A DNA stretch of 64,000 nucleotides, from assembly GCA_020350825.1 (NCBI GenBank), contig CP070724.1:2107467-2171466 (forward strand), given 5' to 3'. Position 1 is the stretch's first letter. Each line of letters starts with the position of its first letter. Source of the DNA: Thermoplasmatales archaeon. GTDB lineage: Archaea; Thermoplasmatota; E2; DHVEG-1. The notes below the pieces were generated by a model. That model was not told the DNA's origin. It ran no database searches and was given only the letters and a program-made list of their open reading frames with translations. This document shows positions 37,002-46,200 of the stretch, in pieces. A program made the position numbers and the translations under genes.

Positions 37002-38017
37002 TGGGATTATTAGGTAAAATATTTTATATTAGAGAAAAAGGAAACAACTTTAAACGATCTAAAAAATGGGAAGGCGAATTAAACAAATGTATCAGATGCG
37101 GCTATTGCTATGAGCTTTGCCCGTTATTCAAAACAAATAATTGGGAATCTGATACTCCACGGGGAAAACTGTTACTCATTTATGGTATGATCACTGGTGA
37201 GATTGAACCAACTCAGGGAATTGTAGATAAAATATTCCAGTGCTTTTATTGTAAAAACTGTAGTGATAACTGTTCAGCAGGAGTTCCGGTAACTGACATT
37301 TTAACAGATGCAAGAGCAGATCTTATTGAAGCAGGATTTGAAGTTGAAGGTACAATTGTTAAAGTTGATGAAGATCTTTGCAGTGTCTGCGGTGTTTGTG
37401 TTCCAGTCTGTAAATATGAAGCTTTATCAATTGAGGAAAAAGGAAAAGATCAACATGAAATTATTGTGGATAAGGTTGAGTGTAGAGGCTGTGGTTTATG
37501 TGTTTCAGCATGTCCTTCTGGTGCGATTTCTCAAAAGGATGGATGTGAGATTACTTTACCCGAGCTTCATATGAAAGTTTCAAATCTTCTGAAAGAGAAT
37601 AAGGATATGAAGGCTATTGTATTTTGCTGTAACTGGTCACTATTCCCAGGTATGCAATTAAGTGAGTCGCCAACTTTAGTAAAAACACCTTATGGACTGA
37701 TAGTAAGTATGTGCTCTGGACGTGTTGCTCCAGAGTTAGTATTAAATGCATTTGAGGAGGGAGCATGGGGTGTTATGGTTGCCGGTTGTCCTCCTGAAGA
37801 ATGCGATCATGATGGTAATTATAAAACAAGAAGAAGACTGGTATTGCTAAAGAACGTGTTAAAGGAATTGAATATTGAACCAGAAAGAATTAAATTAGAT
37901 TGGTTCTCCACTGGTGAATCAGCTAAACTTAGCAAGGCAATTGATGATTTTGTTAAAAAATTAGAGAAATTAGGTCCAATTAAAAAAATGGAAGCTAGTA
38001 AAAAATTTGGAGGCTGA
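37001..38017 (+). CDS. four-cluster iron-sulfur protein fused to an MvhD domain
   Basis: 338 residues. Residues about 28-95 look like the iron-sulfur part of GlcF/HdrC-type proteins (CIRCGYCYELCP about 30, CFYCKNCSDNC about 81). Residues about 120-190 are a two-cluster ferredoxin (CSVCGVCVPVC, CRGCGLCVSACP). From about 200 a complete MvhD-like domain follows (CCNWS.., MCSGRVAPE, GCPPEECDHDGNYKTRRR). GlcF's CCG domains are absent. The start overlaps the glcD stop by one base. It is well suited to pass electrons from the GlcD flavin through four [4Fe-4S] clusters and a [2Fe-2S] MvhD domain to HdrA. I do not recall this exact fusion as a characterised protein. Confidence 0.8.
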   Translation: MGLLGKIFYIREKGNNFKRSKKWEGELNKCIRCGYCYELCPLFKTNNWESDTPRGKLLLIYGMITGEIEPTQGIVDKIFQCFYCKNCSDNCSAGVPVTDILTDARADLIEAGFEVEGTIVKVDEDLCSVCGVCVPVCKYEALSIEEKGKDQHEIIVDKVECRGCGLCVSACPSGAISQKDGCEITLPELHMKVSNLLKENKDMKAIVFCCNWSLFPGMQLSESPTLVKTPYGLIVSMCSGRVAPELVLNAFEEGAWGVMVAGCPPEECDHDGNYKTRRRLVLLKNVLKELNIEPERIKLDWFSTGESAKLSKAIDDFVKKLEKLGPIKKMEASKKFGG

Positions 38018-38020
38018 AAT

Positions 38021-38449
38021 ATGAAAGAAAAATTTGAACCGAACATTATAGGATTTTTATGTAACTGGTGTTCATATGCTGGTGCCGACCTTGCTGGGAC
38101 TAGTAGGATTCAGTATCCGCCAAATTTGAAGGCAATCCGAGTAATGTGTTCTGGCAGGGTTAATCCGATTTTCGTCATAAATGCCCTTCAGCAAGGTGCC
38201 GATGGTGTGCTCATAGGCGGCTGCCATCCGGGTGACTGTCATTATGAACGTGGTAATTATTTGGCAAGACGTCGGATGGCGGTTTTGAAGAAACTATTGG
38301 AACACACTGGAATTGACCCAAATAGGGTCAGAATGACTTGGGTGTCTGCTGCTGAAGGAAATAAATTTGCTGAAGTAGTAAAGGAAGTCACTGAAGATAT
38401 TAGAAAACTAGGGCCAATGCAACATTTCAAGAGGGAGAATAAATGGTAG
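38021..38449 (+). CDS. MvhD-like subunit of the Flox module (FloxD-like)
   Basis: 142 residues, a paralogue of the MvhD at 35158-35577 with the same hallmarks (NIIGFLCNWCSYAGADLAG, MCSGRVNP, GCHPGDCHY). Three bases after the Fe-S/MvhD fusion gene and overlapping the next gene by seven bases. Its neighbours to the right form a Flox-like NAD(P)H oxidoreductase, so it likely links that module to HdrA. Confidence 0.88.
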   Translation: MKEKFEPNIIGFLCNWCSYAGADLAGTSRIQYPPNLKAIRVMCSGRVNPIFVINALQQGADGVLIGGCHPGDCHYERGNYLARRRMAVLKKLLEHTGIDPNRVRMTWVSAAEGNKFAEVVKEVTEDIRKLGPMQHFKRENKW

Positions 38450-39426
38450 ACGAAAAAGAATTAAGAGACGTAGTGAAAAAAACTATATCAAGAGATGATG
38501 TAAAATACGTTGTAGGTTATGAAAAAGGAACCTATGGATTCCAAGCAACTCCATGCTTCGCTTATAAACCTGAGGATGCCGAGAAATTCATATTTTCACC
38601 TTTATGTGTACATAACCTAACTGTTTTTCCCATGCTCGAGGAAAAGCCTCCGCTTCGTAAAGGGGAAGAACCAGATACACGTAAAATCGGTGTAGTTGTA
38701 AAAGGATGTGATTCCAGAGCCATAGTTCAGATACTTCAAGAAAAAGGTTTGGAACGTGACAAGGTTGTGATAATTGGAATTCCTTGCTCCGGTGTTATTG
38801 ATCCTAAGAAAATAGAAGCAAAATTCCCAGGACATATCAAAAAAGTTGAGGTTAATGATGAAGATGATAAATTCGCTGTAACCGTTGATGGGAAAACACA
38901 GAAAATTCCAAAAGATGAATTAATGCCGGAAAAATGCAAGACTTGTGAGTACCCAAATCCTGTTTTGTATGATATTTTAATAGGCAAGGAAATAAAAAGT
39001 AAGAAAAAAGAGGATTACAAAAAGGTCAATGCTTTTGAAAAGAAATCGATGAAAGAAAAATGGGATTATTGGGAGAAACAATTTGAGAAATGTATAAGAT
39101 GTTACGCCTGTCGAAATGCTTGTCCTTTGTGTTATTGTAAAGAATGTATGGTTGATCAATTGAATCCTCAATGGGTCCGTCGCTCAGTGAATCTTTCAGA
39201 AAACACAGCGTGGAATCTTTTACGTGCGTTTCATCTTGCAGGTAGATGTATAGGATGTGAGCAATGTGAACGTGCTTGTCCAATGGGTATTCCTCTGATG
39301 AAACTCAATAAAAAGATTGAGAAAGAAATCAAGGAAATGTTTGAATATGAAGCTGGAATAAGCGCTGAAGAAAAACCATTGCTTGCAATGTTTAAACCTG
39401 ATGATCCTGAGGAATTTATTTTATGA
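38443..39426 (+). CDS. FrhB/FdhB-like iron-sulfur subunit (FloxC-like)
   Basis: 327 residues. N-terminal half has the FrhB/FdhB-like alpha/beta region with KGCDSRAIVQIL (about 85-96) and GIPCSG (about 108). The C-terminal half has CxxC (CKTCEYPNP, about 165), CIRCYACRNACPLCYCKEC (about 217-235) and CIGCEQCERACP (about 270-281). Matches the Fe-S subunit of Flox clusters found beside hdr genes in sulfate reducers and other anaerobes. Overlaps the MvhD gene and precedes FloxB. Confidence 0.8.
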   Translation: MVDEKELRDVVKKTISRDDVKYVVGYEKGTYGFQATPCFAYKPEDAEKFIFSPLCVHNLTVFPMLEEKPPLRKGEEPDTRKIGVVVKGCDSRAIVQILQEKGLERDKVVIIGIPCSGVIDPKKIEAKFPGHIKKVEVNDEDDKFAVTVDGKTQKIPKDELMPEKCKTCEYPNPVLYDILIGKEIKSKKKEDYKKVNAFEKKSMKEKWDYWEKQFEKCIRCYACRNACPLCYCKECMVDQLNPQWVRRSVNLSENTAWNLLRAFHLAGRCIGCEQCERACPMGIPLMKLNKKIEKEIKEMFEYEAGISAEEKPLLAMFKPDDPEEFIL

Positions 39427-39437
39427 GGTGAGAAATA

Positions 39438-40460
39438 ATGGATAAAATGATTTTATTAAAAGACGACTTATCTAAATTCATTACCGAACTTTTAAAGAAA
39501 AACAAGGTTTTTGCCCCTATACAAAGTGATGATACAATTTTATTTGATCAGATTACAAGGCCCTCTGAAATGAACCTTGATTTCTGTAAATCTGAAATTC
39601 CACCAAAAAACCTTCTTTTTCATCAAACTGAAACTTTGTTTAAGTTTACACCTGGTACAAAAGCAAAAATTGAATCTGTAGATGTTGATGAAAAAAAGGT
39701 AATTTTTGGAATAAGGCCTTGTGATGCAAAAAGTATAGCTATTCTTGATCATGCATTCAAAGGTGATTATGAAGATCCATATTTCTTAAGCAGAAGAGAT
39801 AATACTGCACTTGTTGGCTTAAGTTGCAATAAACCGGAGATAAACTGTTTCTGTACTTCTTTTGATGATTCTCCGGCTTCTTCAAAATATGTTGATATTC
39901 TATTAACTGACATTGGGGACAAATATTATGTTGAAATGAATAATGAAAAAGGAAAACAGCTTACAGAAGGAATGAGTAATTTGTTTAAACATGCAAAAGA
40001 AAGTGATGCTAAGAAGAAAAAAGAGGTAGAGAAAAAAGCTGTTGATATGATTTCACGTCACCAAAAGACAAATGGTATAGTAGAAAAACTGGATAAAATA
40101 TTTGAAAATCCATTTTGGAAGGAAGTAGCTTTTAAATGTGTTGGATGTGGAACTTGTACATACCTTTGTCCAACATGTCATTGTTTTGATATCCAAGATG
40201 AATCCACACTTACCAAGGGTGCACGGGTACGAGTTTGGGACACCTGTATGAATCCAGAATATACTTTGCAGGCTTCTGGTTATAATCCAAGACCAGCGAG
40301 AACTAATCGTGTAAAAAATAGGATTTATCATAAGTATAATTATTATCCTAAGAACTTCGACGTCATCGCATGTGTAGGATGTGGACGATGTATTGACTTA
40401 TGCCCTGTGAATATCGACATCATTGATGTTGTTACTAGAGCAGGGGAGGTGAAAGCATGA
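39438..40460 (+). CDS. hydrogenase-beta/sulfite-reductase-A-like iron-sulfur protein (FloxB-like)
   Basis: 340 residues. Belongs to the family of HydB/anaerobic sulfite reductase subunit A proteins. FGIRPCDAKSIAILD (about 90-104), SCNKPEINCFCTSF (about 132-145), then two [4Fe-4S] motifs CVGCGTCTYLCPTCHC (about 234-249) and CVGCGRCIDLCP (about 312-323). Overlaps the FAD/NAD subunit by four bases. Carries electrons between the NAD(P)H-oxidising flavoprotein and MvhD/HdrA. Confidence 0.82.
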   Translation: MDKMILLKDDLSKFITELLKKNKVFAPIQSDDTILFDQITRPSEMNLDFCKSEIPPKNLLFHQTETLFKFTPGTKAKIESVDVDEKKVIFGIRPCDAKSIAILDHAFKGDYEDPYFLSRRDNTALVGLSCNKPEINCFCTSFDDSPASSKYVDILLTDIGDKYYVEMNNEKGKQLTEGMSNLFKHAKESDAKKKKEVEKKAVDMISRHQKTNGIVEKLDKIFENPFWKEVAFKCVGCGTCTYLCPTCHCFDIQDESTLTKGARVRVWDTCMNPEYTLQASGYNPRPARTNRVKNRIYHKYNYYPKNFDVIACVGCGRCIDLCPVNIDIIDVVTRAGEVKA

Positions 40461-41296
40461 AAGAAAACCCCTATCAGCCTTGGCTTGCAACAATTGAAGA
40501 TGTTAGAGAAGAAGTTGGGGGTAAAAGACCAATTAAAACGTTTAAGCTAAAATTCCAGGATAAAAATGTGCAAAATAATTTCACTTTTTTACCTGGTCAA
40601 TGTGCTATGGTAAGCCTTCTTGGCATGGGAGAATGTTTCTTTGCGATTTCTTCATCTCCCACTAAGAAAGGCTACATTGAAGTAAGCGTGATGAAACTTG
40701 GAAAGGTAACCACTGCCTTACATGAAAGTGAAACTGGTGATGTGGTAGGAGTAAGAGGACCTTATGGTAACTACTTTGACGTTGAAGGTTGGAAGGGTAA
40801 AAACCTGGTTTTTATTGGAGGAGGTATTGGACAGGCACCACTTCGCTCCCTTATTAACTATATAGTCGACAATAGGAAAAACTATGGCAAATTAGATGTA
40901 ATATATGGTGCACGTTCGTCTAAGGATCTAAGCTATAAACAAGAATTCGACGAATTAGAGAAACGAAAAGATGTAAACGTTCATCTATCTATTGATGTAG
41001 AAGAAGATGGCTGGAAAAAATTCGTAGGTTTTGTACCAGATAATCTTTTAAAAGTTAAACCCTCACCAAATAACTCTATTGCTATTACCTGTGGTCCACC
41101 GATTATGATTAAGTTTGTTATTCAAAACTTGGAGAAATTAGGGTATACCGAGGACCAGATATTTACAACTCTTGAGATGAGGATGAAATGTGGAATTGGT
41201 AAATGTGGTAGATGTAACATTGGGAATCTTTATGTTTGCAAGGATGGGCCGGTGTTCTCATATAAGCAACTAAAAAACATATATGGTGAAAGATAA
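40457..41296 (+). CDS. FAD/NAD(P)-binding oxidoreductase subunit (FloxA-like)
   Basis: 279 residues of the ferredoxin-NADP-reductase/dihydroorotate dehydrogenase electron transfer family. Flavin-binding region with FAISSSPT (about 61-68), GPYGNYF (about 101-107), nucleotide-binding GGGIGQAPLRS (about 121-131) and GPPIMI (about 214). C-terminal [2Fe-2S] ligands lie in CGIGKCGRCN (about 245-254) with a fourth Cys near 261. It should oxidise NADH or NADPH, the entry point for pyridine nucleotide electrons to the Hdr complex (or the exit in reverse). Followed 18 bases later by hdrA. Confidence 0.85.
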   Translation: MKENPYQPWLATIEDVREEVGGKRPIKTFKLKFQDKNVQNNFTFLPGQCAMVSLLGMGECFFAISSSPTKKGYIEVSVMKLGKVTTALHESETGDVVGVRGPYGNYFDVEGWKGKNLVFIGGGIGQAPLRSLINYIVDNRKNYGKLDVIYGARSSKDLSYKQEFDELEKRKDVNVHLSIDVEEDGWKKFVGFVPDNLLKVKPSPNNSIAITCGPPIMIKFVIQNLEKLGYTEDQIFTTLEMRMKCGIGKCGRCNIGNLYVCKDGPVFSYKQLKNIYGER

Positions 41297-41314
41297 AAGG
41301 TTTGGGATGTAACT

Positions 41315-43261
41315 ATGAAAATAGGAGTTTATATCTGTCAATGCGGAATCAACATCGCTCAAACGGTTGATGTTGAAAAAGTAGCTGAATACGCAAAAAC
41401 TCTACCAAGCGTAGAAGTTGCTCGTTTTTACAAGTACATGTGTTCTGATCCTGGGCAAGAGCTAATTAAAAAAGATATTAAAGAGATGAAATTAGATCGA
41501 GTTGTAGTTGCATCTTGTAGCCCGCGTATGCATGAGCCTACGTTTCGTGCTGTTCTTGAAGATATGGGGATGAATCCATATTATTTTGAAATGGTCAATC
41601 TACGTGAGCATTGTTCATGGGTTCATGAGGACAAAGATAGGGCAACAGCAAAGGCTATGAATTTGATTTCAGGAGCTGTCGCAAGAGCAACATTTTTAGA
41701 GCCATTGGAGAAAAAAGAAGTTAGTGTTATTCCAAAGGCAATGGTTGTCGGTGGTGGTATTGCAGGAATTCAAGCTGCACTAGAAATAGCGGAAAAAGGA
41801 TTTAAAGTGTATCTTGTAGAACGTAATCCAAGTATTGGCGGACATATGGCTCAGCTTGATAAAACATTTCCAACTATGGATTGTTCAGCATGTATTTTGA
41901 CACCAAAAATGGTTGACGTTGCTAGACATCCCAATATCGAGCTTTTTACTTATTCAGAGGTTCAAGAAGTTGAAGGATATATTGGCAATTTCAAAGTGAA
42001 AATCAAAAAGAAACCTAGATATGTTGACACTGAAAAATGTGTAGGTTGCGGGGCTTGTGCAGAGGCATGCAGGCTTCATAATCGCATTGATAACGAGTTT
42101 GATATGAATATGGGTAAAAGAAGTGCTATTTATGTTCCATTTCCACAGGCTGTTCCACTGAAGTATACTATTGATCCTCAGAACTGTATAACTCTTAAAA
42201 CTGGTAAATGTGGCGATCATGCGTTATGTGTTGAGGCATGTGATGATAGAAATGCCATTGATTTTGATCAGAAAGAAGAAATTGTAGAAGTTGAAGTTGG
42301 AACAATCGTGGTTGCAACAGGATATGAATTGTTTGATCCGGCTAAAAAAGCTGAGTATGGCTATGGACAATCTGATAATGTAATAACAGGTCTGGAGTTT
42401 GAAAGATTAGTTTCAGCATCTGGACCCACAGAGGGGCACATCGAAATCAATGGTAAAGAACCAAAGAATGTTGTGTTTGTACAGTGTGTTGGTTCACGTG
42501 ATAAAGAGACCAATGAGTACTGTTCTCGTGTTTGTTGTATGTATACAGCTAAACAGGCTCATATGGTGAAGGATAAACTCCCTGATGCAAAATTAGTTGT
42601 GTATTATACCGATGTTCGTGCTTTTGGTAAAGGTTTTGAAGAATTCTATAACCGCGTAGAAGGAGAAGGAATCATCTATCGACGTAGAGAACTTGACGAT
42701 CCAATAAAGGTGAACAAGAAAGGTGATAGAGTTGTTGTAAAAGCCAAGGGTCACCCTGATATTGATGCTGATCTTGTAGTACTTGCAACAGGTATTATCC
42801 CAAAGAAGGATTCAAAAGAGTTCTCCAGAATTTTAAATATTAATCAGAGTGCTGATGGATTCTTTTTAGAGGCACATCCGAAACTAAGACCGCTGGATAC
42901 ATTTACAGATGGGATTTTCCTCGCTGGATGCTGTCAGAGTCCAAAGGATATACCTGATGCTGTTGCTCAAGCTAGTGGTGCAGCGGTTAGAGCCGCAGAA
43001 CCACTTGCAGCGGGAATGGTAGAAATAGAAGCAATCTCAGCAATTATAGATGAAGATCTCTGTAGCGGCTGTAGGATGTGTGAAGATCTCTGTGCATATT
43101 CTGCTCTTGAGTTTGATGAAAAAGACAAAATTATGCGAGTAAATGATGTGCTATGTAAGGGATGCGGTTCATGTGCATCAGCCTGTCCCACTGGTTGTAT
43201 TTCAATGAAACATTTTGATATGAAACAACTTCTTGCTCAAATAGGGGGATTGGTGCAATGA
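41315..43261 (+). CDS. hdrA: HdrA-type flavoprotein
   Basis: 648 residues with the full HdrA layout: N-terminal domain starting CQCGIN, FAD fold (GGGIAGIQ about 146, KTFPTMDCSACILTPKM), inserted ferredoxin (CVGCGACAEAC about 243 and CGDHALCVEAC), C-terminal ferredoxin (CSGCRMCEDLC about 583, CKGCGSCASAC about 614). Paired with the Flox genes upstream and overlapping the HdrA-GltD fusion gene by four bases. Shares long stretches of near-identical DNA with that fusion gene, which points to recent duplication or gene conversion. Confidence 0.92.
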   Translation: MKIGVYICQCGINIAQTVDVEKVAEYAKTLPSVEVARFYKYMCSDPGQELIKKDIKEMKLDRVVVASCSPRMHEPTFRAVLEDMGMNPYYFEMVNLREHCSWVHEDKDRATAKAMNLISGAVARATFLEPLEKKEVSVIPKAMVVGGGIAGIQAALEIAEKGFKVYLVERNPSIGGHMAQLDKTFPTMDCSACILTPKMVDVARHPNIELFTYSEVQEVEGYIGNFKVKIKKKPRYVDTEKCVGCGACAEACRLHNRIDNEFDMNMGKRSAIYVPFPQAVPLKYTIDPQNCITLKTGKCGDHALCVEACDDRNAIDFDQKEEIVEVEVGTIVVATGYELFDPAKKAEYGYGQSDNVITGLEFERLVSASGPTEGHIEINGKEPKNVVFVQCVGSRDKETNEYCSRVCCMYTAKQAHMVKDKLPDAKLVVYYTDVRAFGKGFEEFYNRVEGEGIIYRRRELDDPIKVNKKGDRVVVKAKGHPDIDADLVVLATGIIPKKDSKEFSRILNINQSADGFFLEAHPKLRPLDTFTDGIFLAGCCQSPKDIPDAVAQASGAAVRAAEPLAAGMVEIEAISAIIDEDLCSGCRMCEDLCAYSALEFDEKDKIMRVNDVLCKGCGSCASACPTGCISMKHFDMKQLLAQIGGLVQ

Positions 43262-46200
43262 AAATAGGTGTTTATGTTTGTGAATGTGGAGTTAACATTG
43301 CTGCAACTGTTGATGTTGAAAAAATTGCAGAACAAGCAAAACTTTTGCCAAATGTAGCTGTTAGCCGTTTTTACAAGTATATGTGTTCTGATCCTGGGCA
43401 AGAGCTAATTAAAAAAGACATCAAGGAAAAGAAACTTGATCGTATTATCGTCGCGTCCTGTAGCCCACGTATGCATGAGCCTACGTTTCGTGCTGTTCTT
43501 GAAGATATGGATGTAAACCCATATTTTTTAACCATGGTTAACATCAGAGAGCAATGTTCGTGGGTTCATAAAGACAGAGAAAAAGCAACTGAAAAAGCAT
43601 TCTCATTAATTAAAAGTGCTGTACTCAATACATCTTTATCATCGGCACTTGAGAAAAAGAAAGTAGGTGTAACACCAACTGCTATGGTTATAGGTGGGGG
43701 TATTGCTGGTATTCAAGCAGCACTTGACATCGGGGATATGGGCTTTAAAACGTATCTTGTTGAGAAAACACCGAGCATTGGTGGACGTATGGCTCAGCTT
43801 GATAAAACATTTCCAACTATGGATTGTTCAGCATGTATTTTAACACCTAAGATGGTTAATGTGGCACGTCATCCAAATATTGAGCTTCTTACTTATTCTG
43901 AGGTTGCAGGCATTGACGGTTATGTTGGTAATTTCAATGTACAAGTTCGTAAGAAACCTAGATATATTGATATGGATAAGTGTACTGCTTGTGGTGATTG
44001 TACTAATGATTGCCCTGTAATACTAGAAGACGAGTTCAACATGGGTCAGGGTGACAGGAAAGCAATTTATATTCCGTTTCCACAGGCTGTTCCACAGAAG
44101 TATACAATTGATAAGATTGGAATACCACCATGTGTCAATGCATGTCCTGCAGGTGTGAATGCTCAAGGGTATATTGCTCTTATTCGAGATGGGAAATTCC
44201 AGGAAGCTCTTGATTTAGTCCGTGAGAATAATCCCTTTCCAAGCGTATGTGGTCGGATATGTACCCATGTCTGTGAAGAGAATTGCAATCGAAAGGATGT
44301 TGATGAGGCAGTTGCAGTAAGAGCATTAAAACGATTTGCATCAGATTGGGAGATGAAACATGGAAAGAAAACAAAGAAGAAAGAGACAATAAAAGAAAAA
44401 GAAACTGAGAATAGAGAGGAAGATGTAAACCCTGCAGCTGGTAAAAAAGTTGCTATTGTGGGAGCTGGTCCCGCGGGTCTGACTGTTGGATATGATCTTG
44501 CCTTAAAGGGGTATAAACCAACAGTTTTCGAAGCACTATCCAAACCTGGTGGTATGTTGCGTGTTGGTGTTCCCAAATATCGGTTGCCTGAGGACATCCT
44601 TGATTATGATATTGAACGAATTGAAAAAGCCGGTGTTGAAATCCGGACGAATACACCGATTGGCCCTGATTTAACCTTAAAGGATCTTCGAAAAGCAGGA
44701 TATGAAGCAATTTTTATCGCAATTGGAACACATAAAAGTAAACGATTAGGTGTCGAAGGTGAAGATTTATCAGGAGTCGTTCATGCATCAGGCTTTTTAC
44801 ATGATACTCGTCTCGGGAAAAAAGTGGATTTCAAGGATAAAATCGTTGCTGTAGTTGGTGGGGGAAATGTTGCCCTTGATTCGGTTCGAACTGCAGTTCG
44901 TTTAGGTGCAAAATCTGCATTTGTTATTTATCGTAGAACACGGGCGGAAGTCCCTGCATTAAAATCGGAACTCGAGGAATGTGAAAAAGAAGGAATCTCA
45001 TTTTATTACCTTTCAGCTCCAAAGAAAATAAAGGGAGACAAAGGAAAGGTTACTGGAATTGAATGTCAACGAATGAAGCTTGGTGAACCTGATGAATCGG
45101 GGAGACGACGACCGGTACCAATCAAGGGATCGACATTTACCTTGGATACGGATATTGTGATTTCAGCTATTGGTCAGATGTCGATGCTTTCATCACTTGC
45201 GGAGACACATGTAAATGTTGAAATTCGAGAAAACGGTGTCATACCGATTGCGACGGAACATCTTGATTTAAAAGGAGTGTTTGGTTTCACAGCATTTTTA
45301 CGAGCGCTTAGTGTTGGTGAAAAAATTGAGCTGGGGAACAGAGTCGTTGTCATCGGTGGTGGGAATGTTGCTTTTGATGTTGCTCGTTCCGCGGTTCGTA
45401 TTGGTGCTAAAGAAACTCATGTAGTTTGCGTTGAGAATCGAGAGGAAATGCCGGCGTTTGATTATGAAGTCCGGGAGGCTGAAGAAGAAGGTGTTATTAT
45501 TCATACTCGTCTCATGCCGAAAAGAATTCTTGGTGTTGCAGGGAAGGTTGTTGGATTAGAAAGCCTTGATTGCAGCTCTGTGTTTGATAAAGATGGGGCG
45601 TTTAATCCACAGGTTGTCCCTAATACCGAGTCGATTATCGAGGCGGATTCTGTTATTGTTGCCATTGGGCAAGAAGTCGATTTTACATTGTTGAAGGCTG
45701 GTGATGGTGTTCTTGTGACCAAGGGCGGATTACTGCAAGTCGATGGAGTGACACAGGAAACAAATGTACCTGGTATTTTTGCAGCTGGTGATGCAGTAGA
45801 AGGTCCTGGTCTGGTGATAACCGCAATAGCAAAAGGTCATGAGGCTGCGAAATCAATTGATCGATACCTTCGAGATGAGGATATGAAAGAAGGCCGAATC
45901 ATAAAAGAACCATTGGTGGCACCAATGCCGGAACGTGAGTTTGAGAAACAACCGCGTATAAAGATCCCTGAGCTCCCCGTCAAGGAACGGATTAAAAACT
46001 TCGAGGAAGTCGAGCTTGAATTAACTGAGGAGATGGCGGTCAAAGAGGCGAGTCGATGTTTGAGTTGTAATGTCTGTTCAATATGTAAACAATGTGTAAT
46101 TTCATGTGAGGCAGATGCAATTGACCATGATGCTGAAGAGGAATTAGTTAATCTAGATATTGGTGCAATTGTTGTAGCAACAGGTTTTGACTTGTTTGAT

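Noticed and set aside
44163..44597. 144-codon minus-strand frame opposite the HdrA-GltD gene
   Set aside because: Antisense shadow; the plus-strand frame is fully explained by GltD-like domains.
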